Shown piece after piece: positions 7,611-16,332 of a stretch of DNA of 64,000 bases. How positions within the stretch are numbered: position 1 is the first letter of the stretch; every line of letters starts with the position of its first letter. The DNA is taken from assembly GCF_004327985.1 (NCBI RefSeq), contig NZ_SJDL01000003.1, forward strand, positions 1 to 64,000, given 5' to 3'. This DNA is from Marinobacter halodurans (GTDB taxonomy: Bacteria > Pseudomonadota > Gammaproteobacteria > Pseudomonadales > Oleiphilaceae). A model generated the notes under the pieces. That model was not told the origin of the DNA. It worked only from the letters and a program-made list of their open reading frames with translations, and searched no databases. The position numbers were made by a program, and so were the translations under genes.

Positions 7611-8747
7611 ATGAAACGTCGCAACCTTTTGGCAGCCGTTGTGGCTGGTGCATTGGGGCTTGGTCTGGCCGGTTGTTCCCAGGAAGAGAGCGGCTCTTCA
7701 GCATCCAACGACCAGGCCGCGGCACCCGCTGCGGAGAAGCAGACCTACAAGTGGAAGATGGTCACCACCTGGCCGAAGAACTTCCCGGGGCTGGGCACTG
7801 CCCCTGAACACTTTGCCGACCGCGTTCGTGAGATGACCGACGGCCAGCTCGACATCACCGTCTACGGCGCCGGCGACCTGGTGCCGGCCCTGGAAGTGTT
7901 CAGCGCCGTGTCCCAGGGCACCGCTGAAATGGGCCACGGTGCGGGCTATTATTGGAAGGGCAAGATCCCCGCCGCCCAGTTCTTCTCGACCGTTCCCTTC
8001 GGCCTGACCGCCCAGGAATACAATGGCTGGATGTTCCACGGCGGTGGCCTGGAACTCTACCGCGAAGCCTACAAACCGTTCGGCGTGATTCCCTGGCCGG
8101 GCGGCAACACCGGCGTGCAGATGGGCGGCTGGTTCAACAAGGAAATCAACAGCGTTGATGACCTCAAAGGTCTGAAAATGCGGATTCCGGGCATCGGCGG
8201 TGACGTGCTGGAAAAAGCCGGCGGCACCCCGGTCAACCTGCCGGGCGGCGAGATCTTCACCGCGCTGCAGACCGGCACCATCGACGCCACCGAGTGGGTG
8301 GGTCCCTACAACGACCTGGCCTTCGGCCTGCACCAGATTGCCGAGTACTACTACTATCCGGGCTGGCACGAGCCGGGCACGGCGCTGGAGCTGATCGTCA
8401 ACGCCGACGCCTACAACAAACTGCCGAAAAACCTCCAGGTCATCATCGATGTGGCGGCCCGGGAGATGAACGCGGACATGCTGGCGGAGTACACCGCGCA
8501 GAACAACCAGGCCCTCAAGGAGCTGGTGGAAGAAAAAGGCGTGAAACTGCGTCGCTTCCCGGACGATGTCCTCAATCGCCTGCGTGAGATGTCGGCGGAA
8601 ACCGTCAAGGAACTGGCCGAGAAGGACGAGATGGCCCGCAAGGCCTACGAGTCCTATAAGGCCTTCCGTGACAAGGTAGTGCCGTACACGGATATCTCCG
8701 AGCGGACCTACCTGAACATCCGTGAAGGGGATAAGAACGAAGGCTGA
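7611..8747 (+). CDS. TRAP transporter substrate-binding lipoprotein (DctP/FcbT1/TakP type)
   Basis: 378 aa. It begins with a lipoprotein signal (lipobox LAGC, Cys22) and an alanine/serine-rich linker. The mature protein has the TRAP binding-protein pattern: KWKMVTTWPKNFPG near the start, GAGDLVPALEVF, GLKMRIPGIGGDVLEKAGG containing the arginine that usually pairs with a carboxylate ligand, and ATEWVGPYND. This subgroup serves aromatic acids (FcbT, 4-chlorobenzoate) and alpha-keto acids (TakP). The likely permease partners are at 14396-16332, on the other side of an aromatic-acid catabolic cluster, so a hydroxycinnamate ligand is inferred. TarP of Rhodopseudomonas is the established precedent for p-coumarate TRAP uptake. 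A strong AAAGGAGAAA sits before the ATG. Confidence 0.88.
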   Translation: MKRRNLLAAVVAGALGLGLAGCSQEESGSSASNDQAAAPAAEKQTYKWKMVTTWPKNFPGLGTAPEHFADRVREMTDGQLDITVYGAGDLVPALEVFSAVSQGTAEMGHGAGYYWKGKIPAAQFFSTVPFGLTAQEYNGWMFHGGGLELYREAYKPFGVIPWPGGNTGVQMGGWFNKEINSVDDLKGLKMRIPGIGGDVLEKAGGTPVNLPGGEIFTALQTGTIDATEWVGPYNDLAFGLHQIAEYYYYPGWHEPGTALELIVNADAYNKLPKNLQVIIDVAAREMNADMLAEYTAQNNQALKELVEEKGVKLRRFPDDVLNRLREMSAETVKELAEKDEMARKAYESYKAFRDKVVPYTDISERTYLNIREGDKNEG

Positions 8748-8776
8748 TCCGGCTCGCGGATCCGTCCGATAAAAAG

Positions 8777-8800
8777 CCCCGGCATGGTGACATGCCGGGG
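8777..8800. terminator. Bidirectional rho-independent terminator
   Basis: Perfect 10-bp stem (CCCCGGCATG with its complement) around a GTGA loop. It is preceded by AAAAAG and followed by TTTAA, and lies between two convergent genes, so it can serve both strands. Confidence 0.88.
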
Positions 8801-8835
8801 TTTAATGTGGCCCGAAGGCCGGGCAGGGCAAAGGG

Positions 8836-10293
8836 CTATTGCCTGAGTGCTCGTTTAAGGACCTTGCCGGTGGCGCTCTTGGGCAGTTCGTCCAGGATCA
8901 CGACTTTCTTTGGTAGTTTGTAGCGGGCCAGTTGACCATCGAGCCCCGCCAGTATGGCCTCCGGCGTGGGTGGCGCTTCCGGATGCCGGGGCACCACGAA
9001 GAGGCAGCCCACTTCCCCCCAGCGCTCGTCCGGCATGCCGACAAGCGCGCACTCCAGGACCTCCGGCTGGGTCAGTACCACGGCTTCCACTTCCGCCGGG
9101 AAGACGTTCTCGCCGCCGCTGATGAACATGTCCTTCTTGCGGTCGACGATGCGATAGAAGCCGTCGGCGTCACGGATGGCGATGTCGCCGGTGCGGTACC
9201 AGCCATCGGCGGTGAAGCAGTCCCGGAACGCCTGTTCCCGACCCCAGAACCCCACCGCCAGGTTGTCGCCCCTGAGCTGGACTTCGCCGGGCATACCGTC
9301 CGGCAACGGCTCGTCGCTGGCGTTGGCCAGGCGGGCCTCGATGCGGTGGGAGGGTACGCCGACAGAGCCGGCCTTGCGGTCGATCAGGTCGAGTTCGAAG
9401 GGCATGCCGAACACGGTGCCGGCTTCGCTCATGCCGTATCCATCGACGATGGGGATGCCGTCCTTCAGCCAGGCCCGGATCTGCGGCTCCGGATGAAGCG
9501 AGCCGCCGGTCAGCAACCCCTTCAGGCTGCCCAGTCGTGACGGCTCGAAGTCCGGCACCTGGCGCAGGGCGTTGGCCATCTGGGGCACGCAGAAATAGTG
9601 GGTGATGCCCAGCCTGGCATCTTCCAGTCGCGACAGGGTGCGTTCCGGTTCGAAGCCGTCGGAGACCGCCAGGCGCCCGCCGTTGTACAGCGCGGGGCGA
9701 ACGCAGGTGATCAGCCCGATGGTGTGGAACATCGGCGTGTCGCAGAGAAAGACGGACGCCGCATCCACCTGGCAGACCAGCGAGGCGTTGATGGTCGTCT
9801 CCAGGATGCTCGCCTCGGTGTGCAGGACGCCCTTGGGCGTCCCGGTGGTTCCCGAGGTGTAGAGAATCAGTGACGGCAATGACTTGTCCAGGCTGCGGGG
9901 CGCCATGGGCGTCTGGTTCTGTGCCGAGTCGAACAGGTTGTCGATGGGCTCGTGAGCCAGTCCCAGGTCCCCGGCGAGGCTGTCGCCGAAGAACAGGGCT
10001 GGTTCGCAGTCGGCCAGCAGGACATCGATCTCGGGCCGGGACAGCCGCCAGTTCAAGGGCACGAAGAGGGCGCCGCAGCGGGCGCAGGCCAGGTGCAGGG
10101 CGATCAGCTCAGCGCGGTTCTTCGACAGCACGGCCACCCGGTCGCCGATACCGATGCCGCGCTGGCCCAGGTCGCTGGCCACCTGGCTGACGAATCGATC
10201 AAAGGCCGCATAGGTCCAGCGGCGATCGAAGGTCAGGTCTTCCACCGCCAGGGTGTCTGGTCGGATGCTGGCCTGAAACCCGAGAAAGTCCAT
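8836..10293 (-). CDS. AMP-dependent acyl-CoA synthetase, probable hydroxycinnamate (feruloyl/p-coumaroyl)-CoA ligase
   Basis: 485 aa from ATG 10293 (minus strand), chosen because a GGGAGA ribosome site precedes it and the protein then starts MDFLGFQASIRPD. Family signatures are complete: LILYTSGTTGTPKG (P-loop), VDGYGMSEAG, GWYRTGDIAIRD, DRKKDMFISGGEN, and the catalytic lysine region PKSATGKVLKR. It would activate an aromatic or aliphatic acid to its CoA thioester with ATP. Its stop-to-start spacing with the hydratase-lyase upstream is 13 bp, so they share an operon with the aldehyde dehydrogenase. The hydroxycinnamate assignment rests on those neighbours. The protein itself is shorter than many Pseudomonas Fcs enzymes and could take other acids. 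Confidence 0.8.
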   Translation of the reverse strand: MDFLGFQASIRPDTLAVEDLTFDRRWTYAAFDRFVSQVASDLGQRGIGIGDRVAVLSKNRAELIALHLACARCGALFVPLNWRLSRPEIDVLLADCEPALFFGDSLAGDLGLAHEPIDNLFDSAQNQTPMAPRSLDKSLPSLILYTSGTTGTPKGVLHTEASILETTINASLVCQVDAASVFLCDTPMFHTIGLITCVRPALYNGGRLAVSDGFEPERTLSRLEDARLGITHYFCVPQMANALRQVPDFEPSRLGSLKGLLTGGSLHPEPQIRAWLKDGIPIVDGYGMSEAGTVFGMPFELDLIDRKAGSVGVPSHRIEARLANASDEPLPDGMPGEVQLRGDNLAVGFWGREQAFRDCFTADGWYRTGDIAIRDADGFYRIVDRKKDMFISGGENVFPAEVEAVVLTQPEVLECALVGMPDERWGEVGCLFVVPRHPEAPPTPEAILAGLDGQLARYKLPKKVVILDELPKSATGKVLKRALRQ

Positions 10294-10306
10294 GGTGATG
10301 TCTCCC

Positions 10307-11146
10307 TTACTGCGTATGCCTGGATTTATCGTAGGCGCCCAGGCCCGGCTTGTAGCTCTTCTCGTCGATGAACTGGCGGATGCCTTCCTTGCGGCCATCG
10401 TTGTCGAAGCTGTTGGCCGCCTCCTGGGCGCGGACCAAGTAGTCCTCGGCGTTGTCGTAGGTCATTTCCTTGACCCGGCGAATGGCATCCTTGGTCGCCT
10501 TGAGGGCAATCGGGTTTTTCTCCAGCAGGACCTCGCAGACGGCGGTGACCCGGGCCTTCAGCTGGTCGGCCGGCACGGATTCGTTGACCAGCCCCCATTC
10601 CGCGGCGGTCCGGCCGTCGATGTTCTCGCCCATCATGGCGTGGTACAGGGCCTGGCGCAGCGGCATCAGATCGACCACCACCTTGCTGGCCCCGCCGCCG
10701 GGCAGGATGCCCCAGTTGATTTCACTCAGGCCGAAGGTGGCATCGTCGCTGGCAAACGCCAGGTCACAGGAGAAGAGTGGACCGTAACCGCCGCCGAAAC
10801 ACCAGCCGTTGACCATGGCCACGGTCGGCTTCTGGTACCAGCGCAGGCGGCGCCACCAGCCATAGGATTCGCGCTGGGCCTGGCGGGTGGCACCCAGCCC
10901 CTGGGCTTCGGTCTCGCGGAAATATTCCTTGAGGTCCATACCCGCGGACCAGGCGGAGCCTTCGCCGGTCAGCACCAGCACCCCGACATCGTCCCGGAAC
11001 TCCAGTTCATCCAGTACCCGCATCATCTGGCGGTTCAGCTTGGGGCTCATGCAGTTGCGCTTTTCCGGTCGGTTGAACCGGACCCAGGCGATCCGGTTCT
11101 CAACAGTGTAGGCGACCGTTTCGGCTTCGCTTCGTTCGGTAGTCAT
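10307..11146 (-). CDS. ech: p-Hydroxycinnamoyl-CoA hydratase/lyase (feruloyl-CoA to vanillin + acetyl-CoA)
   Basis: 279 aa of the crotonase fold, close throughout to HCHL/Ech of Pseudomonas. Shared blocks include NRPEKRNCMSP, AWSAGMDLKEYFRE, AMVNGWCFGGG, FGLSEINWG and a matching C-terminus (DEKSYKPGLGAYDK). The catalytic glutamate (Glu142 here, Glu143 in P. fluorescens HCHL) and the substrate tyrosine (Tyr236 here, Tyr239 there) are present. The position of HCHL Ser123 is glycine here (GGGYGPLF). The enzyme hydrates the double bond and splits off acetyl-CoA, releasing an aromatic aldehyde. The next gene in the operon is an aldehyde dehydrogenase of the vanillin type. Confidence 0.88.
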   Translation of the reverse strand: MTTERSEAETVAYTVENRIAWVRFNRPEKRNCMSPKLNRQMMRVLDELEFRDDVGVLVLTGEGSAWSAGMDLKEYFRETEAQGLGATRQAQRESYGWWRRLRWYQKPTVAMVNGWCFGGGYGPLFSCDLAFASDDATFGLSEINWGILPGGGASKVVVDLMPLRQALYHAMMGENIDGRTAAEWGLVNESVPADQLKARVTAVCEVLLEKNPIALKATKDAIRRVKEMTYDNAEDYLVRAQEAANSFDNDGRKEGIRQFIDEKSYKPGLGAYDKSRHTQ

Positions 11147-11172
11147 TCCAAGTCCTCGATCTACTTCAGGGT

Positions 11173-12570
11173 TTAAAAGGGAAAATGGCCGGATTCGGTG
11201 TCGACGGTGATCCAGCGCAATTCGGTAAACTGATCGATGCCTGCCTGGCCGCCAAAGCGGCCGTAACCGGAGTCCCCCAGGCCGCCGAAGGGCATCTGGG
11301 CCTCGTCGTGGACGGTCGGGCCGTTGACGTGGCAGATCCCGGAACGGATCCGCTTGGCCAGCTTCAGCCCCCGGGACAGGTCCCGGGTGAATAGGGAGGC
11401 GCTGAGGCCATACTGGCTGTCGTTGGCGATCTCGATGGCATGGTCTTCATCCCGGGCCCGGATCATGGCGACCACGGGGCCAAAGCTTTCGTCCCGGTAG
11501 ATGTCCATCCCGGCGGTGACGCCGTCCAGCACAGTGGCGGGCATCAACAGGGAGTCGTCGGCGCCGCCGGTGAGTACGGTGGCGCCCTTGTCCACGGCAT
11601 CCCGGATCAGGGCGTTGACCCGCTCCACGGTGTCGTGGCCGATGACGGCACCCAGCGGGGCCTTGCCGTCGCGGGGATCGCCGGTTTTCAGGCCCTGCAC
11701 CTTCTCCGCGAATCGGGCGGCGAAGGCATCGGCAACGGCGTCGACCACCACTAGCCGTTCGGTGGACATGCAGATCTGCCCCTGGTTCATGAACGCGCCG
11801 AAGGCCGCGGCGTTGACGGCTTCATCCAGGTCGGCATCTTCCAGCACGACAAACGGTGCCTTGCCGCCCAGTTCCAGCAGGCAGGGTTTGAGGTGTTCGG
11901 CCGCCCGTTTGGCGATGATGCGCCCCACCTCGGTGGAGCCGGTGAAGTTGATGCGCTTGACCACCGGATGGTCGATCAGGGCGCCGACCACCTCGCCGGC
12001 ATCCTCGGGAGCGTTGGTGACCAGGCTGACGGTACCTGCCGGGAAGCCCGCGTCATTCAGGGCCTCCGCGATCAGGCTGTGGGTGCGGGGGCAGATCTCC
12101 GATGCCTTCAGGATGACACCGTTGCCGCAGGCCAGGGCCGTGGCGATGGCGCGAACGCCCAGGATGATGGGCGCGTTCCAGGGCGCGATGCCCAGGATGA
12201 CCCCGACCGGATCCCGGTGGGTCATGGCCAGGCAGCCGGGCTTGTCAGACGGGATCACCTCACCGTTGATCCGTGTGGTCAGCGAGGCGGCCTCGCGCAG
12301 CATGGAAGCGGCCAGGCCCAGGTTGAACAGGGCCCAGCCCTCGGTGGCTCCGGTTTCTTCCATCATCGCCTTGACGAAGGCGTCCTGGCGGGCCTCCAGG
12401 GCGTTGGCGGCCCGCGACAGCACTGCGCGGCGGGCGTTGGGTCCCTGTTTCGACCAGGCTTCGAAGCCGGCCTGGGCCTTCCCGGCCAGGGGGCCCATAT
12501 CGCCGGCTTTCATGGCAGGTGCTTCACTGGCGACTTCACCGGTGAGCGGGTTGATGCGTTGAAAGTTCAT
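11173..12570 (-). CDS. vdh: Vanillin/salicylaldehyde-type aldehyde dehydrogenase
   Basis: 465 aa, NAD(P)-dependent aldehyde dehydrogenase. The catalytic set is visible: Asn132 in APWNAPI, Glu233 in LELGGKAPF and Cys267 in NQGQICMSTER. It resembles the vanillin and salicylaldehyde dehydrogenase group, with CLAMTHRDPVGVILGIAPWN at residues 113-132 and a short C-terminus. It is the first gene of a tight minus-strand operon with the hydratase-lyase and CoA ligase, so its substrate is probably vanillin or p-hydroxybenzaldehyde, oxidised to vanillate or p-hydroxybenzoate. The 253-bp gap upstream, toward the AraC gene, is the likely operon promoter. Confidence 0.86.
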   Translation of the reverse strand: MNFQRINPLTGEVASEAPAMKAGDMGPLAGKAQAGFEAWSKQGPNARRAVLSRAANALEARQDAFVKAMMEETGATEGWALFNLGLAASMLREAASLTTRINGEVIPSDKPGCLAMTHRDPVGVILGIAPWNAPIILGVRAIATALACGNGVILKASEICPRTHSLIAEALNDAGFPAGTVSLVTNAPEDAGEVVGALIDHPVVKRINFTGSTEVGRIIAKRAAEHLKPCLLELGGKAPFVVLEDADLDEAVNAAAFGAFMNQGQICMSTERLVVVDAVADAFAARFAEKVQGLKTGDPRDGKAPLGAVIGHDTVERVNALIRDAVDKGATVLTGGADDSLLMPATVLDGVTAGMDIYRDESFGPVVAMIRARDEDHAIEIANDSQYGLSASLFTRDLSRGLKLAKRIRSGICHVNGPTVHDEAQMPFGGLGDSGYGRFGGQAGIDQFTELRWITVDTESGHFPF

Positions 12571-12823
12571 AGCTGCCTCGCTTGAATAGGTTTCCGGTTA
12601 AGGGATGGGTTGGCAGACGGTTACACGCTTTTTGTCATCGCTGGATTGACGGTCTGCGGGGCTCGTGGCGAGCCGGCCTATGTATTCAAGATAGTGCGCC
12701 AGGCGGTGGGACAGAATGGCAGAAATGGACGAAAAAATTTGCATTTCCCGCCATCTTTATAAAGGTGCAAAGAGTGTTGGTCGTGCGTTGCCGGCCTCCA
12801 GGACCGGCTAACATACCGCTACG

Positions 12824-13852
12824 TCAGCGTCCCTGGCGGAACTTGTCCCGGTAGCGGCGCGGCGAATCGCCGGTCCAGCTGCGAAATGCCCGGGTGAACA
12901 CCGCCGGATCGGAAAAGCCGACTCGTTCAGCAACATCATGGATGGCAATGTCGTCCGGGCCGACCAGCCACCGGATCGCCAGGTCCCGGCGCACCACATT
13001 CTTGATCTGCTGGAAGGAGGCGCCCTCTTCCGAGAGCCGCCGTGTCAGCGTTCGGGTGGTCATATGCAGGGCGGCGGCGGCTTGGTCGATCGTCAGGCCG
13101 CCGTCGGCCAGATCCTTGGTCAGGATCCGCTTGAGTTCCGTGGTGATGCTGTAGTCGGTCTTGTAACGGCGGAACAGTTCCCGCGGGCAGTTGTTCATGA
13201 AGGACTTCAGGGAGCCTTCGTTCTGCTTGACCGGCCGGTTGAGGTAGACGTGCGAGAACACCAGGCTCAGGTCGCCACAGTCGAACTGATGCACGCCGGG
13301 GTAAAGGTAGCTGTATTCGCTGACGTGGGCCGGGGCCGGATAGTTAAAGCGGGTCTCGACCAACGGCAGGCTGTCGGCAATCAGCCAGGAGGCATAGCGA
13401 TGCCAGGAGAGCAGCGCGATTTCGGCGAACAGGTGCTTGAAGTCCAGGTCGGGGCGCGGCAGGTTGATCGACAGCAGGGTGTGGTGCCCGTCGTCCGTCA
13501 GGGACATCAGCTCCCGCCGGGTGACGAGGTTATAGAAGCGGCAGCCCAGTGCCAGGGCTTTGCCCAACGTTGGCTGGTGCACCGTGAGCTGGCCCATCAT
13601 GTAATAGGTGCCGGCCGGTAGCGAGCAGCCCGCCAGGCCCATGGCCTCGTCCTGCATCTGGTCCCAGACGTATTTCTGGAAGTTGGCCAGTTTTTCGGTG
13701 GGAATCCGTTGCTCCGGCTGGTCGATCACGGACAGCGGCAGACCGGCCGCGGCAAGCAGGGGAACGGGGTCCAGACCCTGCTGTCTTGTGGCGTGGAACA
13801 GGGCGCTGACGTAATGATTGGCTCCGGTCCCGAAGTCTTCCTTCTCGTGCAT
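12824..13852 (-). CDS. AraC-family transcriptional regulator
   Basis: 342 aa. The N-terminal about 210 residues match the arabinose-binding-like ligand domain of OruR/ArgR-type regulators. The C-terminal about 100 residues carry the double helix-turn-helix (LTIDQAAAALHMTTRTLTRRL, then IAIHDVAERVGFSDPAVFTRAFRSWTGDSPRRYR). It lies just upstream of, and on the same strand as, the vdh-ech-ligase operon, with a 253-bp gap that could hold its operator. It is probably the activator of that operon, responding to the aromatic acid or its CoA ester. Ligand unknown. Confidence 0.85.
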   Translation of the reverse strand: MHEKEDFGTGANHYVSALFHATRQQGLDPVPLLAAAGLPLSVIDQPEQRIPTEKLANFQKYVWDQMQDEAMGLAGCSLPAGTYYMMGQLTVHQPTLGKALALGCRFYNLVTRRELMSLTDDGHHTLLSINLPRPDLDFKHLFAEIALLSWHRYASWLIADSLPLVETRFNYPAPAHVSEYSYLYPGVHQFDCGDLSLVFSHVYLNRPVKQNEGSLKSFMNNCPRELFRRYKTDYSITTELKRILTKDLADGGLTIDQAAAALHMTTRTLTRRLSEEGASFQQIKNVVRRDLAIRWLVGPDDIAIHDVAERVGFSDPAVFTRAFRSWTGDSPRRYRDKFRQGR

Positions 13853-13930
13853 GACTGAGCTCAGGCCCTCTCGTTACGGGCTCCGGTAAATCGCCGCCGC
13901 GCCAGGGTCTCGGGGCTTGCCACCGGGGCG

Positions 13931-14332
13931 TCAGTCCTGCTGCGGCACTTCCCGGATGCGGCCGTGTTCGTCGATAGCCACGAACACGAACAGGGATTCG
14001 GTGACCTTGCGCATGCGGTCCTTGTCCCGGTCCAGGGTCCAGACTTCCACGTTGATCTTCATGGAGCTGCGACCGATGTCCACCAGGTCGGTATAGCAGG
14101 CCACCTGCGAGCCCACCCGCAGGGGAGACAGGAACTCCATGCGCTCGATCGCCACCGTGGCGTTACGCCCGCGGGAAATGCGGCCAGCCGTCGTGGCGGC
14201 GGCCATGTCCATCTGCTTGACCAGCCAGCCGGCAAAGACGTCGCCATTGGCGTTGGTGTCCGAGGGCAGGGGTACGACCTGCAGGGCAAGCTGGCCCCGG
14301 GGGGAGGGTTTGTCGTCGTCCGTCAGATTCAT
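13931..14332 (-). CDS. Hot-dog acyl-CoA thioesterase (YciA-like)
   Basis: 133 aa with the signature DTNANGDVFAGWLVKQMDMA, where the aspartate is the conserved acidic residue, and the ERMEFLSPLRVGSQV block. It hydrolyses acyl-CoA esters in the cytoplasm. It lies between the TRAP permease genes (63 bp upstream) and araC (78 bp downstream), all on the minus strand. It may release CoA from dead-end aromatic thioesters or serve fatty acyl-CoA generally. The sequence does not decide. Confidence 0.82.
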   Translation of the reverse strand: MNLTDDDKPSPRGQLALQVVPLPSDTNANGDVFAGWLVKQMDMAAATTAGRISRGRNATVAIERMEFLSPLRVGSQVACYTDLVDIGRSSMKINVEVWTLDRDKDRMRKVTESLFVFVAIDEHGRIREVPQQD

Positions 14333-14395
14333 GGATTCGTTTCGCCAGTCAAATTCTTATTGATGATGAAATGTGCGGAGCCGTGGCCCGATGGC

Positions 14396-15781
14396 CTATC
14401 CGTAGAGCGCATCGGGCAGACCAGTGGCCAGTACCGGCCAGATGGCCAGCAAAATGAGCATGATCAGCTGAATGATAATGAAAGGGATCACGCCACGATA
14501 GATCTGCGAGGTTTTAATTTCCGGCGGTGCCACGCCCCGCAGGTAGAACAGAGAGAAACCAAACGGCGGGGTCAGGAAGGACGTCTGCAGGTTCAGGGCG
14601 ATCATGATGCCCAGCCAGACCGGGTCCAGGCCCATCTTCAACAGCACCGGCGCCACGATGGGCACCACCACGAAGGTGATCTCGATGAAGTCGAGGATGA
14701 AGCCCAGCAGGAAAATCACGACCATCACCACAATCATCGCGCCGACCACGCCGCCGGGCATGTCGTTGAAGATGCCGTGGATCAGCTCGTCGCCGCCGTA
14801 GCCGCGGAACACCAGCGAGAAGATGGCGGCGCCCACCAGGATCAGGAACACCATACAGGTCACGCGGGTGGTCTGCTGGCAGACGTCGCGCAGGACGTTG
14901 ATACCAAGCTGCCGGCGGATGGCAGCCAGGATGGTGGCGCCGAGGGCCCCCACACCGGCGGCTTCGGTCGGTGTCGCGACGCCCGCCAGGATGGAGCCCA
15001 GTACCGCCACGATCAGGATCATGGGGGGCGTCAGGTCGCGCCACAGGTTGAGGTCCCGTGCGCTCTTCTCTTCCTCGGTCCGGTTATCGGACGGCGCGGC
15101 GGAGGGTTTGATGAATGCCACGGCAACGATATAGAGGATGTACAGGACCACCAGCAGCAGTCCGGGAATCAGGGCGCCGACGAACAGGTCGCCCACCGAG
15201 ACGGTGTCCGGGCTGAAAATCCCCTGCATCCGCTGGGCCCGCTGGTAGGCGCTGGACATGACATCCCCCAGCAGCACCAGCGCAATCGAGGGTGGAATGA
15301 TCTGGCCCAGGGTGCCGGTGGCGCAGATGGTGCCAGTGGCCAGCGACGGGCTGTAGCCCCGCTTGATCATGGTGGGCAGGGAGATCAGGCCCATGGTGAC
15401 CACCGTCGCGCCCACGATGCCGGTACTGGCCGCCAGCAGCATGCCGACGATCGCGACGGACACGCCGAGCCCGCCACGGACGCCCTTGAACAGGTCGGCC
15501 ATGCTTTCCAGCAGGTTCTCGGCAATTTTCGACTGCTGCAGCATGCAGCCCATAAAGATGAACAACGGCACTGCGATCAGGGTTTCGTTGGTCATCAATC
15601 CGTACAGGCGGTTGGGCGTGGCGCCCAGGAAGCTGGTGTCGAACACACCGAACAGCATGCCGCCGAAAGCGAAGGCCAGGGCAGTACCGGCCAGCGAAAA
15701 GGCCACCGGGAAACCGGCCATCAGGACAATACAGACCACCCCGAACATGATCAGCGGGAGGAACTCGACAACAGCACTCAC
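14396..15781 (-). CDS. TRAP transporter large permease (DctM type)
   Basis: 461 aa from GTG 15781. This start overlaps the dctQ stop as GTGA, which is why I chose it over a longer frame. About a dozen hydrophobic segments are visible, with characteristic blocks such as GFPVAFSLAGTALAF, GATVVTMGLISLPTMIKRGY, IPPSIALVLLG and NLQTSFLTPPFGFSLFYLRG. A charged loop (NRTEEEKSARDLNLWRDL) lies mid-protein, as in FcbT3-type permeases. It forms the sodium-coupled channel with DctQ. The partner binding protein is most likely the lipoprotein at 7611-8747. Confidence 0.88.
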   Translation of the reverse strand: MSAVVEFLPLIMFGVVCIVLMAGFPVAFSLAGTALAFAFGGMLFGVFDTSFLGATPNRLYGLMTNETLIAVPLFIFMGCMLQQSKIAENLLESMADLFKGVRGGLGVSVAIVGMLLAASTGIVGATVVTMGLISLPTMIKRGYSPSLATGTICATGTLGQIIPPSIALVLLGDVMSSAYQRAQRMQGIFSPDTVSVGDLFVGALIPGLLLVVLYILYIVAVAFIKPSAAPSDNRTEEEKSARDLNLWRDLTPPMILIVAVLGSILAGVATPTEAAGVGALGATILAAIRRQLGINVLRDVCQQTTRVTCMVFLILVGAAIFSLVFRGYGGDELIHGIFNDMPGGVVGAMIVVMVVIFLLGFILDFIEITFVVVPIVAPVLLKMGLDPVWLGIMIALNLQTSFLTPPFGFSLFYLRGVAPPEIKTSQIYRGVIPFIIIQLIMLILLAIWPVLATGLPDALYG

Positions 15782-16332
15782 AGCGTATCCTCCGCGGCCG
15801 GGCCGGCCTCCTTGGGAATGGCGCCGGCCAGGACGGCGATGTTGCGCAGCACTTCGGCGACACCCTGGATCACCATCAGCACACACATGAGCGGTATCAG
15901 TGTCTTGAGCAGGTAGACCAGGGGAATGCCGCTGGTCTCCGGAGAGTGTTCCCGGATGGCCCAGGAACTTTCCACATAGCCCAGGCTGGCAAAGAAGATG
16001 AAGATCGTCACCGGCATCAGCAGGAACAGGGTGCCCAGCAGATCCACCAGGGCCTTGCCCTTGCCAGACAGACGCGTGTAGAGGATGTCCACCCGCACGT
16101 GCTCGTTGTATTTCAGGGTGTAGGCGCTGGCCAGCAGGAACACGATCGAATGCAGGTACATGACGCTTTCCTGCATAAAGATCGAGGAGTGGTTGAACAG
16201 GTAACGCATCACGACGACCGCGAAGGTCAGTACCACCATGCCGATATTGAGCCAGGCCAGGGTACGCCCGGTGCGTTCGGTAAAACCATCCAGGTAGCCG
16301 GTCAGGCGAAGGAGAAAGCCACTTTGATTCAT
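15778..16332 (-). CDS. TRAP transporter small permease (DctQ type)
   Basis: 184 aa from ATG 16332 (MNQSGFLLRL). An upstream in-frame start would add a basic leader without a better ribosome site. Four hydrophobic segments and the DctQ pattern (VVVMRYLFNHSSIFMQES, YTLKYNEHVRVDILYTRLS) are present. It is translationally coupled to dctM by a 4-base overlap. It is first in its minus-strand operon, with a promoter presumably in the 433-bp gap toward pstS. Confidence 0.87.
   Translation of the reverse strand: MNQSGFLLRLTGYLDGFTERTGRTLAWLNIGMVVLTFAVVVMRYLFNHSSIFMQESVMYLHSIVFLLASAYTLKYNEHVRVDILYTRLSGKGKALVDLLGTLFLLMPVTIFIFFASLGYVESSWAIREHSPETSGIPLVYLLKTLIPLMCVLMVIQGVAEVLRNIAVLAGAIPKEAGPAAEDTL

Noticed and set aside
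12571-12823. Sigma-54 promoter before the vdh-ech operon
   Set aside because: A TGGCGC followed by TTGA lies there on the minus strand, but the spacing and the GC element do not fit the -24/-12 consensus.
13964-15916. 650-codon plus-strand frame opposite the thioesterase and DctM genes
   Set aside because: Composition dominated by His, Gln, Asp and Gly, with no fold and no ribosome site; the minus-strand genes are fully supported.
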